NCBI RefSeq assembly: GCF_007679965.1
Contig: NZ_VEHL01000005.1
Span: 310,001 to 374,000 of the forward strand
DNA length: 64,000 nt
Reading direction: 5' to 3'
From: Bordetella genomosp. 13
GTDB taxonomy: Bacteria > Pseudomonadota > Gammaproteobacteria > Burkholderiales > Burkholderiaceae_B
Shown here: positions 15,629 to 26,301 of the stretch, in pieces
How the letters are laid out: every line of letters starts with the position of its first letter
Position numbering within the stretch: position 1 is the first letter of the stretch
Translations under genes and position numbers: made by a program
The notes under the pieces: generated by a model
What the model was told of the DNA's origin: nothing
Database searches by the model: none
What the model saw: the letters and a program-made list of their open reading frames with translations, nothing else

Positions 15629-17449
15629 ATGTCCAAACCCCTGGAAGACTACGGCCTGATCGGCAACATGCTGTCCGCGGCGCTGGTGTCGCGCGATGGC
15701 TCCATCGACTGGCTGTGCCTGCCGCATTTCGATTCGCCGGCCTGCTTCGCCGCGCTGCTGGGCGACGAGCGCCACGGGCGCTGGCAGCTGGCGCCGGCCC
15801 GCTGCGGCGAGTGCCGCATCACCCGCCGCTACCTTCCCGACACCGCGGTGCTGGAGACGCGCTACGAAACGGCCACCGGCACGGCCACGGTGTGCGACTT
15901 CATGCCGATCAGCGACGACGAGTCGCGCGTGGACGTGGTGCGCATCGTGTGCGGCGTACAGGGCAAGGTCGACATGGACATGGAACTGGTGCTGCGCTTC
16001 AACTATGGCCAGGCGGTGCCGTGGGTGCGTCGCCGCGACTACGGCCTGAGCGCCATTTCAGGCCCCGACGCGGTCGAGCTGCACACGTCGGTGGACCTGA
16101 AGGGCGAGGACATGCGCAGCGTGGCGCATTTCACCGTGCACGTAGGCCAGACGGTGCCGTTCACGCTGTCGTACCACAAGTCGCACAAGACGCCGCACTT
16201 CGTGCCGGACCGGCTGGAGAGCAAGGACCGCACCGTTGCGTGGTGGCAGCAGTGGTCGCGGCGCTGTCACTGGGAGGGTTCGGAAGAACGCCGCGAGGCC
16301 GTGGTGCGTTCGCTGATCACGCTGAAGCTGCTGACCTTCGAGCCCACCGGCGGCATCATCGCCGCGCCTACCATGGGCCTGCCCGAGGAACTGGGCGGCA
16401 GCCGCAACTGGGACTACCGCTATTGCTGGCTGCGCGACTCGGCGCTGACGCTGTATGCGCTGCTGAACGCCGGGTACCGCGAAGAGGCCGAGGCATGGCG
16501 CCAGTGGCTGCTGCGCGCGGTGGCGGGCCATCCCAACCAGATGCAGATCATGTACGGTATCGCGGGCGACCGCTGGCTGCCCGAGCACGACGTCGAATGG
16601 CTGCCCGGCTACGAAGGCAGCAAGCCGGTGCGCGTGGGTAATGGCGCGGCCGGACAACTGCAGCTGGACGTGTACGGCGAGCTGGTCGAGACGCTGCATG
16701 CGGCGCGCGCCGCCGATCTCGCGCCGCTGGCCGAAGCCTGGCGCCTGCAGAACGTGCTGATCCAGCCGCTGGAAACGCTGTGGAAGAGCCTGGACCACGG
16801 CATCTGGGAAGTGCGCGGCCCCAAGCGCGCCTTCACGCATTCGCGCCTGATGTGCTGGGTGGCCTTCGACCGCGCCATCAAGTCGTGCGAGCAGTTCGGC
16901 CTGCAGGGGCCGGTGGAACGATGGACGCGCGTACGCGACGAGATCCGCGACGACATCTGCGCCAACGGCTACGACGCGCGGCGCAACACTTTCGTTCAGT
17001 ACTACGGCGGCCAGGCGCTGGACGCCAGCCTGCTGCTGATCCCTCAGGTGGGCTTCCTGCCGGCCGACGATCCGCGCGTGCAGGGCACCATACGCGCGGT
17101 CGAGCAGGAGTTGCTGCGCGACGGGCTGCTGCTGCGCTATTCGACCGAGCACACGGACGATGGACTGCCAGGCGAGGAGGGCGTGTTCCTGGCGTGCAGC
17201 TTCTGGCTGGCCGATACCTACGTGCTGCAGGGCCGCCTGGACGATGCCGACCGCCTGTTCGAGCGCCTGCTGGGCATGCGCAACGACCTGGGCCTGCTGG
17301 CCGAGGAATACGACGTGGCGCGGCGCCGCCTGGTCGGCAACTTCCCGCAGGGCTTCTCGCACATCGGGCTGGTGAACACCGCGTACAACCTGAGCCGCGC
17401 GAACGGGCCCGCGAAGCAGCGGTCCTCGCGCAACGCGCCGAAGCAGTAA
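15629..17449 (+). CDS. glycoside hydrolase family 15 protein (glucoamylase/trehalase type)
   Basis: A 606-residue cytoplasmic enzyme starting at 15629 behind GAGGAGGGCC. The N-terminal 220 residues form the beta-sandwich (start LEDYGLIGNM, then DGSIDWLCLPHFDSP), and the rest is an (alpha/alpha)6 barrel. The signature WDYRYCWLRDS occurs about residue 267. Probable catalytic acids are the Glu in HDVEWLPGY and the one in AEEYD near 570. This architecture is shared by bacterial glucoamylases and the trehalase branch of GH15; I cannot choose between them. The preceding SDR may oxidise the glucose released. Confidence 0.88.
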   Translation: MSKPLEDYGLIGNMLSAALVSRDGSIDWLCLPHFDSPACFAALLGDERHGRWQLAPARCGECRITRRYLPDTAVLETRYETATGTATVCDFMPISDDESRVDVVRIVCGVQGKVDMDMELVLRFNYGQAVPWVRRRDYGLSAISGPDAVELHTSVDLKGEDMRSVAHFTVHVGQTVPFTLSYHKSHKTPHFVPDRLESKDRTVAWWQQWSRRCHWEGSEERREAVVRSLITLKLLTFEPTGGIIAAPTMGLPEELGGSRNWDYRYCWLRDSALTLYALLNAGYREEAEAWRQWLLRAVAGHPNQMQIMYGIAGDRWLPEHDVEWLPGYEGSKPVRVGNGAAGQLQLDVYGELVETLHAARAADLAPLAEAWRLQNVLIQPLETLWKSLDHGIWEVRGPKRAFTHSRLMCWVAFDRAIKSCEQFGLQGPVERWTRVRDEIRDDICANGYDARRNTFVQYYGGQALDASLLLIPQVGFLPADDPRVQGTIRAVEQELLRDGLLLRYSTEHTDDGLPGEEGVFLACSFWLADTYVLQGRLDDADRLFERLLGMRNDLGLLAEEYDVARRRLVGNFPQGFSHIGLVNTAYNLSRANGPAKQRSSRNAPKQ

Positions 17450-17530
17450 GAAACCAGCCATGACATGAAAGGCGCCCCGGGGCCTCGTACCCCGCGCCTG
17501 CCGCGGCCCCGGTCGCCGCGTCGCGCCAGC

Positions 17531-18385
17531 CTAGCGAAACACCACAGTCTTGTTCCGATTCAACAAAATGCGATGCTCGACGTGGCTGCGCACGGCGCGC
17601 GACAGCACCAGCGACTCGACGTCGCTGCCCACCTGGGTGAGCTGCTGCGCCGTCATGCCGTGGTCCACGCGCTCGATGTCCTGTTCGATGATCGGGCCTT
17701 CGTCCAGGTCGGACGTGACGTAGTGGGCGGTGGCGCCGATGATCTTCACGCCGCGCGCGTGGGCCTGGTGGTAGGGCCGCGCGCCCTTGAAGCTGGGCAG
17801 GAAGCTGTGGTGGATGTTGATGGCGCGGCCTTCCAGGGCGCGGCACAGGTCGGCCGACAGGATCTGCATGTAGCGCGCCAGCACCACCAGGTCGATGCGC
17901 TCGCGCTCGACCAGCGCCAGCACCTGGCGCTCTTGCTCGTCCTTCGTGTCGGCCGTGACCGGCAGGTGATGGAACGGGATGCCGTACGACGCGGCCAGCG
18001 CGGCGTAGTCGTTGTGGTTCGACACGATGGCCGCGATCTCGGCGTGCAGCTGTCCGCTCTGGACGCGGAACAGCAGGTCGTTCAGGCAGTGGCCCTGCTT
18101 GCTGACCATGATGAGCAGGCGCGGCTTGTGGCGCGCGTCGTGGATCTGCCAGTCCATCGAGTAGCCATCGGCCACGGCGGCGAAGCGCTCGCGCAGCGCG
18201 TCGTGCGACACGGCCTGCGGCAGGTCGAAGTGCACGCGCAGGAAGAAGCGGCCCGTCTCGTCGTCGCCGAACTGCTGCGAATCCAGGATGTTGCAGCCCA
18301 GTTCGAACAGCAGGCCGCTGACGCGATAGACGATGCCCGTGCGGTCGGGGCAGGACAGGGTCAGGATGTAGTCGTTGTGCTGCAT
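17531..18385 (-). CDS. purU: formyltetrahydrofolate deformylase
   Basis: PurU hydrolyses 10-formyl-THF to formate and THF and balances one-carbon pools. The 284 residues split into an N-terminal ACT domain (about 5-85) and a formyltransferase-like domain. The hydrolytic triad is visible as N190 and H192 in INIHHSFLPSF and D228 in DLDEGP. Length and motifs are those of the family. It is the last gene of a leftward run and lies 16 bases behind the LhgO-like oxidase, with which it is probably co-transcribed. It converges with the GH15 gene. Confidence 0.95.
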   Translation of the reverse strand: MQHNDYILTLSCPDRTGIVYRVSGLLFELGCNILDSQQFGDDETGRFFLRVHFDLPQAVSHDALRERFAAVADGYSMDWQIHDARHKPRLLIMVSKQGHCLNDLLFRVQSGQLHAEIAAIVSNHNDYAALAASYGIPFHHLPVTADTKDEQERQVLALVERERIDLVVLARYMQILSADLCRALEGRAINIHHSFLPSFKGARPYHQAHARGVKIIGATAHYVTSDLDEGPIIEQDIERVDHGMTAQQLTQVGSDVESLVLSRAVRSHVEHRILLNRNKTVVFR

Positions 18386-18401
18386 GGCGAAAGGACGTGG
18401 T

Positions 18402-19517
18402 TCAGGGATTGAGACGTTGCAGGGTTTCTTCGGCCACCGCCAGGCTGGCGGTCAGGCCGGGGGATTCGATGCCGTACAGATTGACCAGGCCGGGCACGCC
18501 GTGCGCGCCGGGGCCGGCGATGACGAAATCGGCGGCGGGATCGTGCGGGCCCGAGATCTTGGGCCGGATGCCCGTGTAGCCCGGCGCCAGCGCGCCGTCT
18601 GGCAGGCCGGGCCAATAGCGGCGTACCGCATCGTAGAACACGTCGGCGCGCCGCGGGTCCAGCGTGTAGTCCTCGGCCTCGATCCATTCGGTGTCGGGGC
18701 CGAACTTGGCCTGGCCGCCCATGTCCAGCGTCAGATGCACGCCCAGGCCGGCGTGGTTGGGCGCGGGGGCGGGATAGATCAGGCGCGAGAACGGCGCGCG
18801 GCCCGCCAGCGTGAAATAGCTGCCCTTGCACAGGTACTCGCGCGGCACGGAGCCGGCCGGCAGGCCCTCGATGCGGCGCGCCAGCGCGGGCGCCTGCAGG
18901 CCGGCCGCGTTGACCAGCACGTTGCAGGTGAGCGTCATCGCCTCGGCGCCGCCGAACCGAACCTCGAAGCCGCCGCCGGACAGCGCGCGGGCCGATTGCA
19001 TGGGCGTATGGAACACGCACTGCGCGCCGGCATTCTCGGCGTCGCCCTGGTAGGCCAGCATCAACGCGTGGCTGTCGACGATGCCGGTGGACGGCGACAA
19101 CAGCGCCGCCGTGCAGCGCAGCGCGGGCTCGAGCCTGCACGCTTCTGCGGCATCGATCCGGCGCATGTCGTCCACGCCATTGGCCAGGGCGCGCGCCGCG
19201 ATGCCGTCCAACTGGCTCGCCTCGTCGTCGGTGGTGGCCACGATCAGTTTGCCCAGGCGCTTGTGCGGCACGCCGCGCGCTTCGCAGTAGTCGTACAGCA
19301 GGTGCTTGCCGCGCACGCACAGCCGCGCCTTCAGGCTGTCGGCGGCGTAATAGATGCCGGCGTGGATCACTTCGGAATTGCGCGAGCTGGTGCCGGTGCC
19401 GATGCCTTCGGCAGCCTCGGCCAGCAGCACTTCGCGGCCCTGCAGGGCCAGGGCGCGGGCCACCGCCAGGCCCACGACGCCGGCGCCGATGACGATGCAG
19501 TCGATGTCTTTGTCCAT
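18402..19517 (-). CDS. FAD-dependent oxidoreductase of the L-2-hydroxyglutarate oxidase type
   Basis: A 371-residue DAO-fold flavoprotein. The dinucleotide motif [13 protein letters not shown] lies at 12-24, followed by the acidic strand end E34. Family-type landmarks are [14 protein letters not shown] near 46-59, a GIVDSHAL segment, NAAGLQA, and a terminal [22 protein letters not shown] block (named by position near 335-356). The pattern fits LhgO/L2HGDH-like dehydrogenases, which oxidise L-2-hydroxyglutarate to 2-oxoglutarate with electrons passing to quinone. A related 2-hydroxyacid substrate is possible. Confidence 0.85.
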   Translation of the reverse strand: MDKDIDCIVIGAGVVGLAVARALALQGREVLLAEAAEGIGTGTSSRNSEVIHAGIYYAADSLKARLCVRGKHLLYDYCEARGVPHKRLGKLIVATTDDEASQLDGIAARALANGVDDMRRIDAAEACRLEPALRCTAALLSPSTGIVDSHALMLAYQGDAENAGAQCVFHTPMQSARALSGGGFEVRFGGAEAMTLTCNVLVNAAGLQAPALARRIEGLPAGSVPREYLCKGSYFTLAGRAPFSRLIYPAPAPNHAGLGVHLTLDMGGQAKFGPDTEWIEAEDYTLDPRRADVFYDAVRRYWPGLPDGALAPGYTGIRPKISGPHDPAADFVIAGPGAHGVPGLVNLYGIESPGLTASLAVAEETLQRLNP

Positions 19518-19577
19518 GTCAATTCCGCGGGACGGGCCCAGGCGCCCTGGACGGGCGCGGTATGTTTGGCGGCCGTT

Positions 19578-20090
19578 TCATTCCTGGCGCTGCGCGACGG
19601 GGGTCAGGTCGAAGCCGCCCGCATGGAACACCAGCGGCGCCGCGTCGGTGTGACCGCAATGCAGCACGCTGCCCACCATGATGAGGTGGTCGCCCTCGGG
19701 ATACTGGCTGCGGTTGCCGCATTCGAACCAGGCGGCGCAACCGGTCAGCATGGGGGTGCCGCCGGGCGCGCGCATCATGGGCAGGCCCTGGAAGCGTTCG
19801 GTGCTCTTGCCGGTGGCGAAGCGCCGCGCCAGCGCGATCTGCTCGGAAGACAGCACGTTGACGACGTAGCGCTCGCATTCGCGGAACAGCGCCAGCGACG
19901 ACGAGCCCTGCGACAGGCTCCAGAGCACCAGCGGCGGATCGAGCGAGACCGAATTGAACGAGCTGACCGTCAGGCCGACGGGCGTGCCGTCGGGCAGCGC
20001 GGCGCTGACCACGGTAACGCCCGTGGCGAAGCGGCCCAGGGCGTTGCGGAAATAGCGGGCGTCGAAGCCGGATAGGGAAGCGGAGGACAT
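19578..20090 (-). CDS. flavin reductase family protein
   Basis: A 170-residue FMN-binding split-barrel protein of the HpaC/flavin-reductase type. The start FRNALGRFATGVTVV, the block GLTVSSFNSVSLDPPLVLWSL and the C-terminal GDHLIMVG with its His are characteristic. Such enzymes use NAD(P)H to supply reduced flavin to a partner monooxygenase, but no monooxygenase lies nearby. The ATG at 20090 has no clear ribosome-binding site and lies 28 bases behind the pdxH stop. Confidence 0.85.
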   Translation of the reverse strand: MSSASLSGFDARYFRNALGRFATGVTVVSAALPDGTPVGLTVSSFNSVSLDPPLVLWSLSQGSSSLALFRECERYVVNVLSSEQIALARRFATGKSTERFQGLPMMRAPGGTPMLTGCAAWFECGNRSQYPEGDHLIMVGSVLHCGHTDAAPLVFHAGGFDLTPVAQRQE

Positions 20091-20118
20091 CGGTGCGGCG
20101 GGCGGCGTCGTGGCGGGC

Positions 20119-20751
20119 TCAGGGGGCGAGTCGGTCGATGCGCCAGCCGGCCTTGCCGTCGGGCAGGTAGCGCAGGCGGTCGTGCAGCCGCGACGGGCGG
20201 CCCTGCCAGAATTCGAAGGCGGTCGGCACCAGCCGGTAGCCGCCCCAGTGCGGCGGGCGCGGCGGCTGGTCGCCATAGCGTTCGCGGTATTCGCGCTCGC
20301 GCGCTTCCAGCACCTCGCGCGTCACCGGACGGCTTTGCTCGGACGCCCAGGCGCCCAGGCGCGATCCGACCGGACGGCTGGCGTAATAGGCGTCCGACTC
20401 TTCCGGCGAGGTGAATTCCATGCGTCCCTCGATGCGCACCTGGCGCTCCAGCGGCTGCCAGAAGAACAGCAGCGCGGCGCGCGGGTTGGCGGCGATGTCA
20501 TGCCCCTTGCGAGAGTCGTAGTTGGTGAAGAACACGAAGCCGCGCGCGTCGTAGCCCTTGATCAGCACGGTGCGCGCGGAGGGCTGCCCGTCGGCGTCGA
20601 CCGTGGCCAGCGTCATGGCATTGGGCTCGGGGACGCGGGCGTCCAGCGCCTGGTCGAACCAGTGGCTGAATTGGTCGAACGGCGAGGCGGCGGCCTCGTC
20701 CTCCAGCAGCACGCCTTTGTCGTAGCTCTGGCGTAGATCGGAGACGGACAT
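20119..20751 (-). CDS. pdxH: pyridoxamine 5'-phosphate oxidase
   Basis: PdxH oxidises PNP or PMP to pyridoxal 5'-phosphate with FMN. The 210-residue length is normal. FMN and substrate-contact motifs are present: [31 protein letters not shown] and [14 protein letters not shown], plus the C-terminal [16 protein letters not shown]...RLHDR signature (described by its ends). The C-terminal dimerisation domain is complete. It sits in a leftward run between chaC and the flavin-reductase gene. Confidence 0.95.
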   Translation of the reverse strand: MSVSDLRQSYDKGVLLEDEAAASPFDQFSHWFDQALDARVPEPNAMTLATVDADGQPSARTVLIKGYDARGFVFFTNYDSRKGHDIAANPRAALLFFWQPLERQVRIEGRMEFTSPEESDAYYASRPVGSRLGAWASEQSRPVTREVLEAREREYRERYGDQPPRPPHWGGYRLVPTAFEFWQGRPSRLHDRLRYLPDGKAGWRIDRLAP

Positions 20752-20831
20752 GAGGGAAATACCGGGTGGACGGGAATGTTCGAGTGTACCGCCTCGGCCC
20801 CGCGGGCCCGGCGATGCCCATGGACGCGGGA

Positions 20832-21500
20832 CTACTTTGCGGTCGGCGCGTCGGCCTGCATGGCGGCTTCCAGCCGCGCGGCCACGCTTTCCAGGCGCGC
20901 GTCGCGGATGCCCGAGTCGCGCAGCGCGCGCACGGTTTCCAGGACGTAGTCGGTGCAGGGACCGTAGCGGCCCGAGGCGCGCCGCACGATGGCGATCAGC
21001 TCTTCCTCGGGAAGCGCGCTGATGTAGGCGGGATTGGCGCGGTTCATGACGAATACCAGCGCTTTGACGTCGCCCTGGTCGGTACTGCAGTTCAGCCAGC
21101 GGGGCAGGTAGGCTCCCGTGGACATCTCGCGGTCCCACAGGGCGGGAAAGAAATCGGGCACTGCGCTGCCGGCCAGGCGGTAGACCACGCCGCGGCAGGA
21201 GCCGCCGCGGTCCAGGCCGAACACCAGGCCGGGGCATTCCGGCGTGCCGCGGTTGACCCGCGACCACAGGCACAGGGCCCGGTGGTGGCCGCGCAGCGTG
21301 GCCAGGCGGCGCTCTTGATAGGCGAACTCGGGGCGCCAGATCAGCGAGCCGTAGCCATAGATCCAGACGTCCTGGCCGGGCTGCCAGTCTTTCAGGGAGT
21401 CCCGGATGGAGGCCTGTTTCTCGTCAGCCGTCCAGAGGCGGAACGGCAGGGCGGCGGGGTTGCTGATGTCCGAGGCGGGAGGAGAGGCTGCGGGTTTCAC
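20832..21500 (-). CDS. gamma-glutamylcyclotransferase, ChaC-like
   Basis: The product is 222 residues from a GTG at 21500 that overlaps the TGA of the MFS gene (GTGA), so translation is probably coupled to it. The ChaC signature is clear: [13 protein letters not shown] near residues 45-57, followed by [11 protein letters not shown] and the catalytic-type Glu in [10 protein letters not shown]. ChaC proteins cleave glutathione to 5-oxoproline and Cys-Gly. Together with the transpeptidase remnant at 6.9 kb it is the second gamma-glutamyl-metabolism trace in the window, but they are not linked. Confidence 0.9.
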   Translation of the reverse strand: MKPAASPPASDISNPAALPFRLWTADEKQASIRDSLKDWQPGQDVWIYGYGSLIWRPEFAYQERRLATLRGHHRALCLWSRVNRGTPECPGLVFGLDRGGSCRGVVYRLAGSAVPDFFPALWDREMSTGAYLPRWLNCSTDQGDVKALVFVMNRANPAYISALPEEELIAIVRRASGRYGPCTDYVLETVRALRDSGIRDARLESVAARLEAAMQADAPTAK

Positions 21501-22738
21501 GGCGGGGGATCTGCGGATTCTTGCGGAGGATGGCGATTGAACCAGCCCCCGAGCGCCAGCGCGGCGGCATAGGCCCAGAAAAGCGGCGCCACCCCAATTA
21601 AGGCACCGAGCGCGCCGAAGGTCAACGGCAGGGAGACCTGCGATCCGTTGATCAGCGCCATGCGCAGGCCCATGGCCTCGGCCGCGCGGCCCGGCGGGCT
21701 GTGCTGGTGCATCAGCGCCAGCATGCTGGGCTGGCAGGCGCCCAGCGCCAGTCCCAGTACGAAAGACAGGCCGACCAGCACGCCTACGTCTTCGAACAGC
21801 GGGTAAATCATGAAATCCGCGGCCGCCGTGGCCATGGCGGCGCGCGCCATCGTCCAGGCGCGCACGCGCCGCTGGATGAGGGGCAGAAAGATGCGGATGA
21901 CGAAGGTTGCCGCCGAGAACGCCGCCAGCACCAACCCGATGGTAGTGGCCGACAGGCCGATGCGGGTGCCGTAGATGGGAACGACGAACAGGTGCGTGTC
22001 CCAGGCGCCCGACAGGATGGTGTTGACCAGCATGACGCGCCGCAGCGCCGGCACCGCCAGGATCTCGCCCAGGCGCGGGCGGGTTTCCGGCGGGCGGTGG
22101 CTGGCCAGCAGGGCGCCGCTGAATTCGCGCACGGGGCGCCGCATCAGGTAGAGTCCCACCGCCGACACCAGCGGGCACAGCGCCAGGATGCCGAAAGCCA
22201 TGCGCGAACCCAGGTGGTCGATGGCCAGCCCCGCGATCAGCGGGCCGCTGAAGCCCGAGACGGCCAAGGTCAGGGCCAGCACGGAGAAATTGCGCAGCCG
22301 GCGCTCCGGGGCGGCATGGCCCAGGATGTCCTGCGTGGTGACCTGGTGCAGCATGAAGCCGATGCCGATGCAGCAGGCGGCCACCAGCAGCGAGGTCTGG
22401 TTCTGCCACGCAAAGGGCAGGAAAGAGCCGATACAGGTCAGGCCGGTGCCGATGGCCAGCGGCCGCGCCACGCCGACCTTGTCCACCCAGCGGCCCGCGT
22501 GCACCGAGGCCAGCATGGGCAGCACGGCGAACACCGCGACCAGCATGCCGACCTGCAAGGTGGACAAACCCAGCTTCAGTGCGGTCAGCGACACGGTGAT
22601 GCGTCCCCCGGTCAGCGCCACGTGGTTCAACGTGGTCAGCAGGCACAGGCATGCCGTCCCCGAGAATTCGGGGCCATGGGAGGAACGCGAGGGAGGTGGG
22701 CGGGGGGTGTCGGGCACGGCGTGGTCTTCTGCGCTCAT
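21497..22738 (-). CDS. MFS transporter
   Basis: The product is 413 residues from the ATG at 22738; the open frame extends further upstream but only non-coding-looking sequence lies there. About twelve hydrophobic segments are readable. The loop between helices 2 and 3 reads HAGRWVDKVGVARPL, a variant of the MFS G-x-L-x-D-R motif. The first 25 residues are polar and rich in Pro and Ser. The substrate is unknown. It heads the leftward run toward purU and is divergent from macA; about 254 bases separate the starts. Confidence 0.88.
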   Translation of the reverse strand: MSAEDHAVPDTPRPPPSRSSHGPEFSGTACLCLLTTLNHVALTGGRITVSLTALKLGLSTLQVGMLVAVFAVLPMLASVHAGRWVDKVGVARPLAIGTGLTCIGSFLPFAWQNQTSLLVAACCIGIGFMLHQVTTQDILGHAAPERRLRNFSVLALTLAVSGFSGPLIAGLAIDHLGSRMAFGILALCPLVSAVGLYLMRRPVREFSGALLASHRPPETRPRLGEILAVPALRRVMLVNTILSGAWDTHLFVVPIYGTRIGLSATTIGLVLAAFSAATFVIRIFLPLIQRRVRAWTMARAAMATAAADFMIYPLFEDVGVLVGLSFVLGLALGACQPSMLALMHQHSPPGRAAEAMGLRMALINGSQVSLPLTFGALGALIGVAPLFWAYAAALALGGWFNRHPPQESADPPP

Positions 22739-22992
22739 TCTGTGCCTAACGTGCTCCCAAGTCGAGGCTGTGGCGGCGCGCACCCCGTGACAGCCGGTTG
22801 AAAGATGCAGGCATGATGCTGGCCAGCTGTCGACGCATTTGCCGCCGGTTCGCGACAGATCGCGGCAACCGTCATTTGCTGCATCAACGATTTCATCGAC
22901 AACCGTTGTGGCATCCACGCAACGCGGGCCTCCCGAACGCCCGCCTCGTGCCCCACGTAGAATGCAACGTTATTGCTTTCCACTCGTACCCC

Positions 22993-24180
22993 ATGAAACC
23001 CAAGACCAAGCGCTTGCTCTGGATTGCCGTGGTGCTGCTGCTGGCGGCGATCGCCGTTAGATGGGCATTCTTCTCCACGCCGCCCGCGCCCGCCTACCCG
23101 ACGGCCGAGGTGCGCCGCGCCGACCTGGAAGACAGCGTGCTGGCCAGCGGCACGCTGGAAGCCGTGCGGCAGGTCAGCGTGGGCGCCCAGGCGACCGGCC
23201 AGCTGAAGTCGCTGAAGGTGCAGTTGGGCGACCGCGTCAAGCGCGGCCAGTTGGTGGCCGAGATCGACGACCTGACCCAGCAGAACGACCTGCGCACGGC
23301 GCAGGCCACCCTCAACGCCCGCCGCGCGGACCTCAGCGCCAAGCAGGCCAGCCTGCGGCAGGCCGAGCTGGCCTTCCGCCGCCAGCGCGAGATGCTGGCC
23401 GCCGACGCCAGTTCGCGCGAGGACTACGAGACCGCCGAGGCCACCCTGAACGTGACCCGCGCCGAGATCGCCTCGCTACAGGCCCAGATCGTGCAGGCCG
23501 AGGTGGAAGTGGACACGGCCAAGGTCAACCTGGGCTACACGCGCATCGTGTCGCCCATCGACGGCACCGTCGTCGCGGTGGTGACCAAGGAAGGCCAGAC
23601 CATCAATTCGTTCCAGTCGGCGCCCACCGTCATCAAGGTGGCGCAGGTCGAGACGATGACGGTGAAGGCGCAGATTTCCGAGGCCGACGTCACGCGCGTC
23701 AAGCCGGGCCAGAAGGCCTACTTCATCATCCTGGGCGAGCCCGACGCGCGCCACTACGGCACGCTGCGGGCCATCGAACCGGCGCCGGACTCCATCCAGA
23801 AGGACGATTCCAGTTCGCTGCTGAGCAGTTCCTCTTCCTCCAGCAGCACCTCGTCGGCGGTGTACTACAACGGCCTGTTCGATGTGCCGAATCCGGATGG
23901 CAAGCTGCGCATCTCGATGACGGCGCAGGTGTTCATCGTGCTGGGCGAGGCCAAGGGGGCGTTGGTGGCGCCGTCCGCGGCGCTGGGCAAGACTCATCCG
24001 GACGGCACCCGCACGGTGCGCGTGCTGGGCGCCGACGGCCGCGCCGTCGAGCGCCAGGTCAAGGTCGGCCTGAACAACAACGTCGACGCGCAGATCCTGG
24101 AAGGCCTGCAGGAGGGCGACAAGGTCATCACGGGCGACGCGCCCGGTGCGGCGCCGGCCGCCGCCGCTGCCAGGGGCTGA
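22993..24180 (+). CDS. macA: MacA-type periplasmic adaptor of a tripartite efflux pump
   Basis: A 395-residue HlyD/RND-type membrane fusion protein with an N-terminal anchor (residues 8-28), lipoyl/barrel-sandwich halves on either side of a long coiled-coil hairpin (about 100-175), and beta-barrel and membrane-proximal domains. [13 protein letters not shown] at 181-193 is the classical lipoyl-return strand. An unusual run of Ser residues occupies about 273-288, inside the beta-barrel region. macB follows after a single base, so the two are co-translated. The protein should link the MacB ATPase to the outer membrane factor encoded downstream. Confidence 0.92.
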   Translation: MKPKTKRLLWIAVVLLLAAIAVRWAFFSTPPAPAYPTAEVRRADLEDSVLASGTLEAVRQVSVGAQATGQLKSLKVQLGDRVKRGQLVAEIDDLTQQNDLRTAQATLNARRADLSAKQASLRQAELAFRRQREMLAADASSREDYETAEATLNVTRAEIASLQAQIVQAEVEVDTAKVNLGYTRIVSPIDGTVVAVVTKEGQTINSFQSAPTVIKVAQVETMTVKAQISEADVTRVKPGQKAYFIILGEPDARHYGTLRAIEPAPDSIQKDDSSSLLSSSSSSSSTSSAVYYNGLFDVPNPDGKLRISMTAQVFIVLGEAKGALVAPSAALGKTHPDGTRTVRVLGADGRAVERQVKVGLNNNVDAQILEGLQEGDKVITGDAPGAAPAAAAARG

Positions 24181-24181
24181 C

Positions 24182-26161
24182 GTGGCCGAGGCATTGATCC
24201 GGCTGGAGGGCGTGCGGCGCGAGTTCGTGTCCGGCGAGCAGACCATCGCGGTGCTCAAGGACGTGAACCTGGAGATCGCCGCCGGCGAGATGGTGGCCAT
24301 CGTGGGCGCGTCCGGTTCCGGCAAGTCCACGCTGATGAACATCCTGGGCTGCCTGGATCGCCCGTCGCGCGGCGCCTACCGCATCGGCGGACGCGCCACG
24401 GGAGAGCTGTCGCCCGACGAACTGGCCGAACTGCGGCGCGAGCACTTCGGCTTCATCTTCCAGCGCTACCACCTGATGGGCGACCTGACGGCGCGCGGCA
24501 ACGTCGAGATGCCTGCCGTGTATGCCGGCCGCGCCAGCGGGCCGCGACGCGAGCGCGCCGAGGCGCTGCTGCGGCGCCTGGGCCTGGGCGAGCGCGTCGA
24601 TCACCGGCCCAGCCAGCTGTCGGGCGGGCAGCAGCAGCGCGTCAGCATCGCGCGTGCCCTGATGAACGGCGGCGAGGTGATCCTGGCCGACGAACCCACC
24701 GGCGCGCTGGACACGCACACCGGCCAGGAGGTGCTGCGCATCCTCGAAGAATTGAACGCCGCCGGCCACACCATCGTCATCGTCACCCATGACATGGAAG
24801 TGGCGCGGCACGCGCGCCGCATCATCGAGATCCGCGACGGCGAGATCGTGGCTGACCGCCTCAATACCGAGCTGCCCGCCGCGAGCGCCGCAGCCGCCGC
24901 GGCCGCGCCGGCCGAGGTCGAACCCGAGCAGGCGCGCCGCCGGCCCCGCTGGCAGGGCGCCGTCGAACGCACCGGCGAGGCGCTGCGCATGGCGCTGGTG
25001 GCCATGAACGCGCACCGCCTGCGCACCGCGCTGACCATGCTGGGCATCGTGATCGGCATCGCCGCCGTGGTGTCGGTGGTGGCGCTGGGCGAGGGCTCGC
25101 GGCGGAAGATCCTGAACGACATCAGCCAGATGGGCACCAACACGGTGGACGTGTATCCCGGCGAGAACTTCGGCGACGAGAAGGCCGCGCGCATCCGCAC
25201 GCTGGTGCCCGCCGATGCCGATGCGCTGGCGCGCCAGCACTACGCCGACAGCGTCACGCCGCAGGTGTCGACCAGCGTGTCGCTGCGCTATCGCAACGTG
25301 TCGGTGAACGGCAGCGTGCAGGGCGTGGGCGAGCAGTTCTTCCGCGTGCGCGGGCTGAAGCTGGCGCAGGGCCAGTTCTTCGACGCCACCGCCGTGACGC
25401 GCCGCAGCCAGGACGTGGTGATCGACGAGAACACGCGCAACCGCCTGTTCGGCGCCGGCGTCGATCCCATCGGCCAGGTGATCCTGCTGGGCAGCGTGCC
25501 CAGCCGCGTGGTGGGCGTGACGCAGAAGCAGGAGGCGCTGTTCGGCGCCGCCGATACGCTCAACGTCTACATCCCGTACACCACGGCGCTGAGCCGCGTG
25601 CTGGGCCAGCAGCACCTGCGCAGCATCACGGTGCGGGTGGCGGACGACACGCCGACCAAGTCGGCCGAGGCGGCCATCGTGAAGCTGTTGACGCAGCGCC
25701 ACGGCACCAAGGATTTCTTCGTCTTCAACACCGACTCGGTGCGCCAGACCATCGAGCGCACCACGGCCACCATGACGCTGCTGGTGTCGATGATCGCGTT
25801 GATCTCGCTGGTGGTGGGCGGCATCGGCGTGATGAACATCATGCTGGTGTCCGTGACCGAGCGCACTCGCGAGATCGGCGTGCGCATGGCCGTGGGCGCG
25901 CGCCGCGCGGACATCATGCAGCAGTTCCTGATCGAGGCGGTGCTGGTCTGCCTGATCGGCGGCGTGGCCGGCATCGCGCTGTCGCTGGGGCTGGGCGTGC
26001 TGGTGTCCAAGGCCACCGGCGGCTCGTTCCAGATGGTGTATTCGGCCAACTCGATGGTGGCCGCCTTCGTATGTTCAACGCTGATCGGGGTGGCCTTCGG
26101 CTATCTGCCGGCGCGCAACGCGGCGCGGCTGGACCCCATCGAATCCTTGGCCCGGGAATGA
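24182..26161 (+). CDS. macB: MacB-type ABC efflux transporter (ATPase fused to permease)
   Basis: The product is 659 residues from a GTG at 24182, one base after the macA stop. The N-terminal ATPase has Walker [10 protein letters not shown] at 42-50, the signature LSGGQQQR and Walker [12 protein letters not shown]. One membrane helix near 275-300 leads to a periplasmic domain, and three helices at the C-terminus complete the MacB fold (conserved [21 protein letters not shown] and DPIESLARE end). It uses ATP to drive a periplasmic mechanotransmission that expels macrolides, peptides or siderophores in known systems. Its actual substrate here is unknown. Confidence 0.93.
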   Translation: MAEALIRLEGVRREFVSGEQTIAVLKDVNLEIAAGEMVAIVGASGSGKSTLMNILGCLDRPSRGAYRIGGRATGELSPDELAELRREHFGFIFQRYHLMGDLTARGNVEMPAVYAGRASGPRRERAEALLRRLGLGERVDHRPSQLSGGQQQRVSIARALMNGGEVILADEPTGALDTHTGQEVLRILEELNAAGHTIVIVTHDMEVARHARRIIEIRDGEIVADRLNTELPAASAAAAAAAPAEVEPEQARRRPRWQGAVERTGEALRMALVAMNAHRLRTALTMLGIVIGIAAVVSVVALGEGSRRKILNDISQMGTNTVDVYPGENFGDEKAARIRTLVPADADALARQHYADSVTPQVSTSVSLRYRNVSVNGSVQGVGEQFFRVRGLKLAQGQFFDATAVTRRSQDVVIDENTRNRLFGAGVDPIGQVILLGSVPSRVVGVTQKQEALFGAADTLNVYIPYTTALSRVLGQQHLRSITVRVADDTPTKSAEAAIVKLLTQRHGTKDFFVFNTDSVRQTIERTTATMTLLVSMIALISLVVGGIGVMNIMLVSVTERTREIGVRMAVGARRADIMQQFLIEAVLVCLIGGVAGIALSLGLGVLVSKATGGSFQMVYSANSMVAAFVCSTLIGVAFGYLPARNAARLDPIESLARE

Positions 26162-26190
26162 AGAAAATGCCATCACGGTTGTCGCGCCCA

Positions 26191-26272
26191 TTTTTGCCGC
26201 CGGGCCGCTCCCAGGGCAGAAATCGCCCCCTCGGGGGGCAGCAAGCCGACGGCGCAGCGTGGGCGTTCCCCG
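26191..26272 (-). repeat. dispersed GC-rich intergenic repeat, copy 1
   Basis: Read leftward this segment has CCCACGCTGCGCC, GTCGGCTTGCTG, CCCCCCGAGGGGGCG and CGGCCCGGCGGCAAAA in order. The copy at 42961-43040 has the same blocks in the same order and nearly the same spacing. It lies between macB and the outer membrane factor gene and includes a CCCCC/GGGGG hairpin. Confidence 0.6.
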
Positions 26273-26301
26273 GCTGCCCGCAACGATCGCCCGGAGCGTG
26301 G

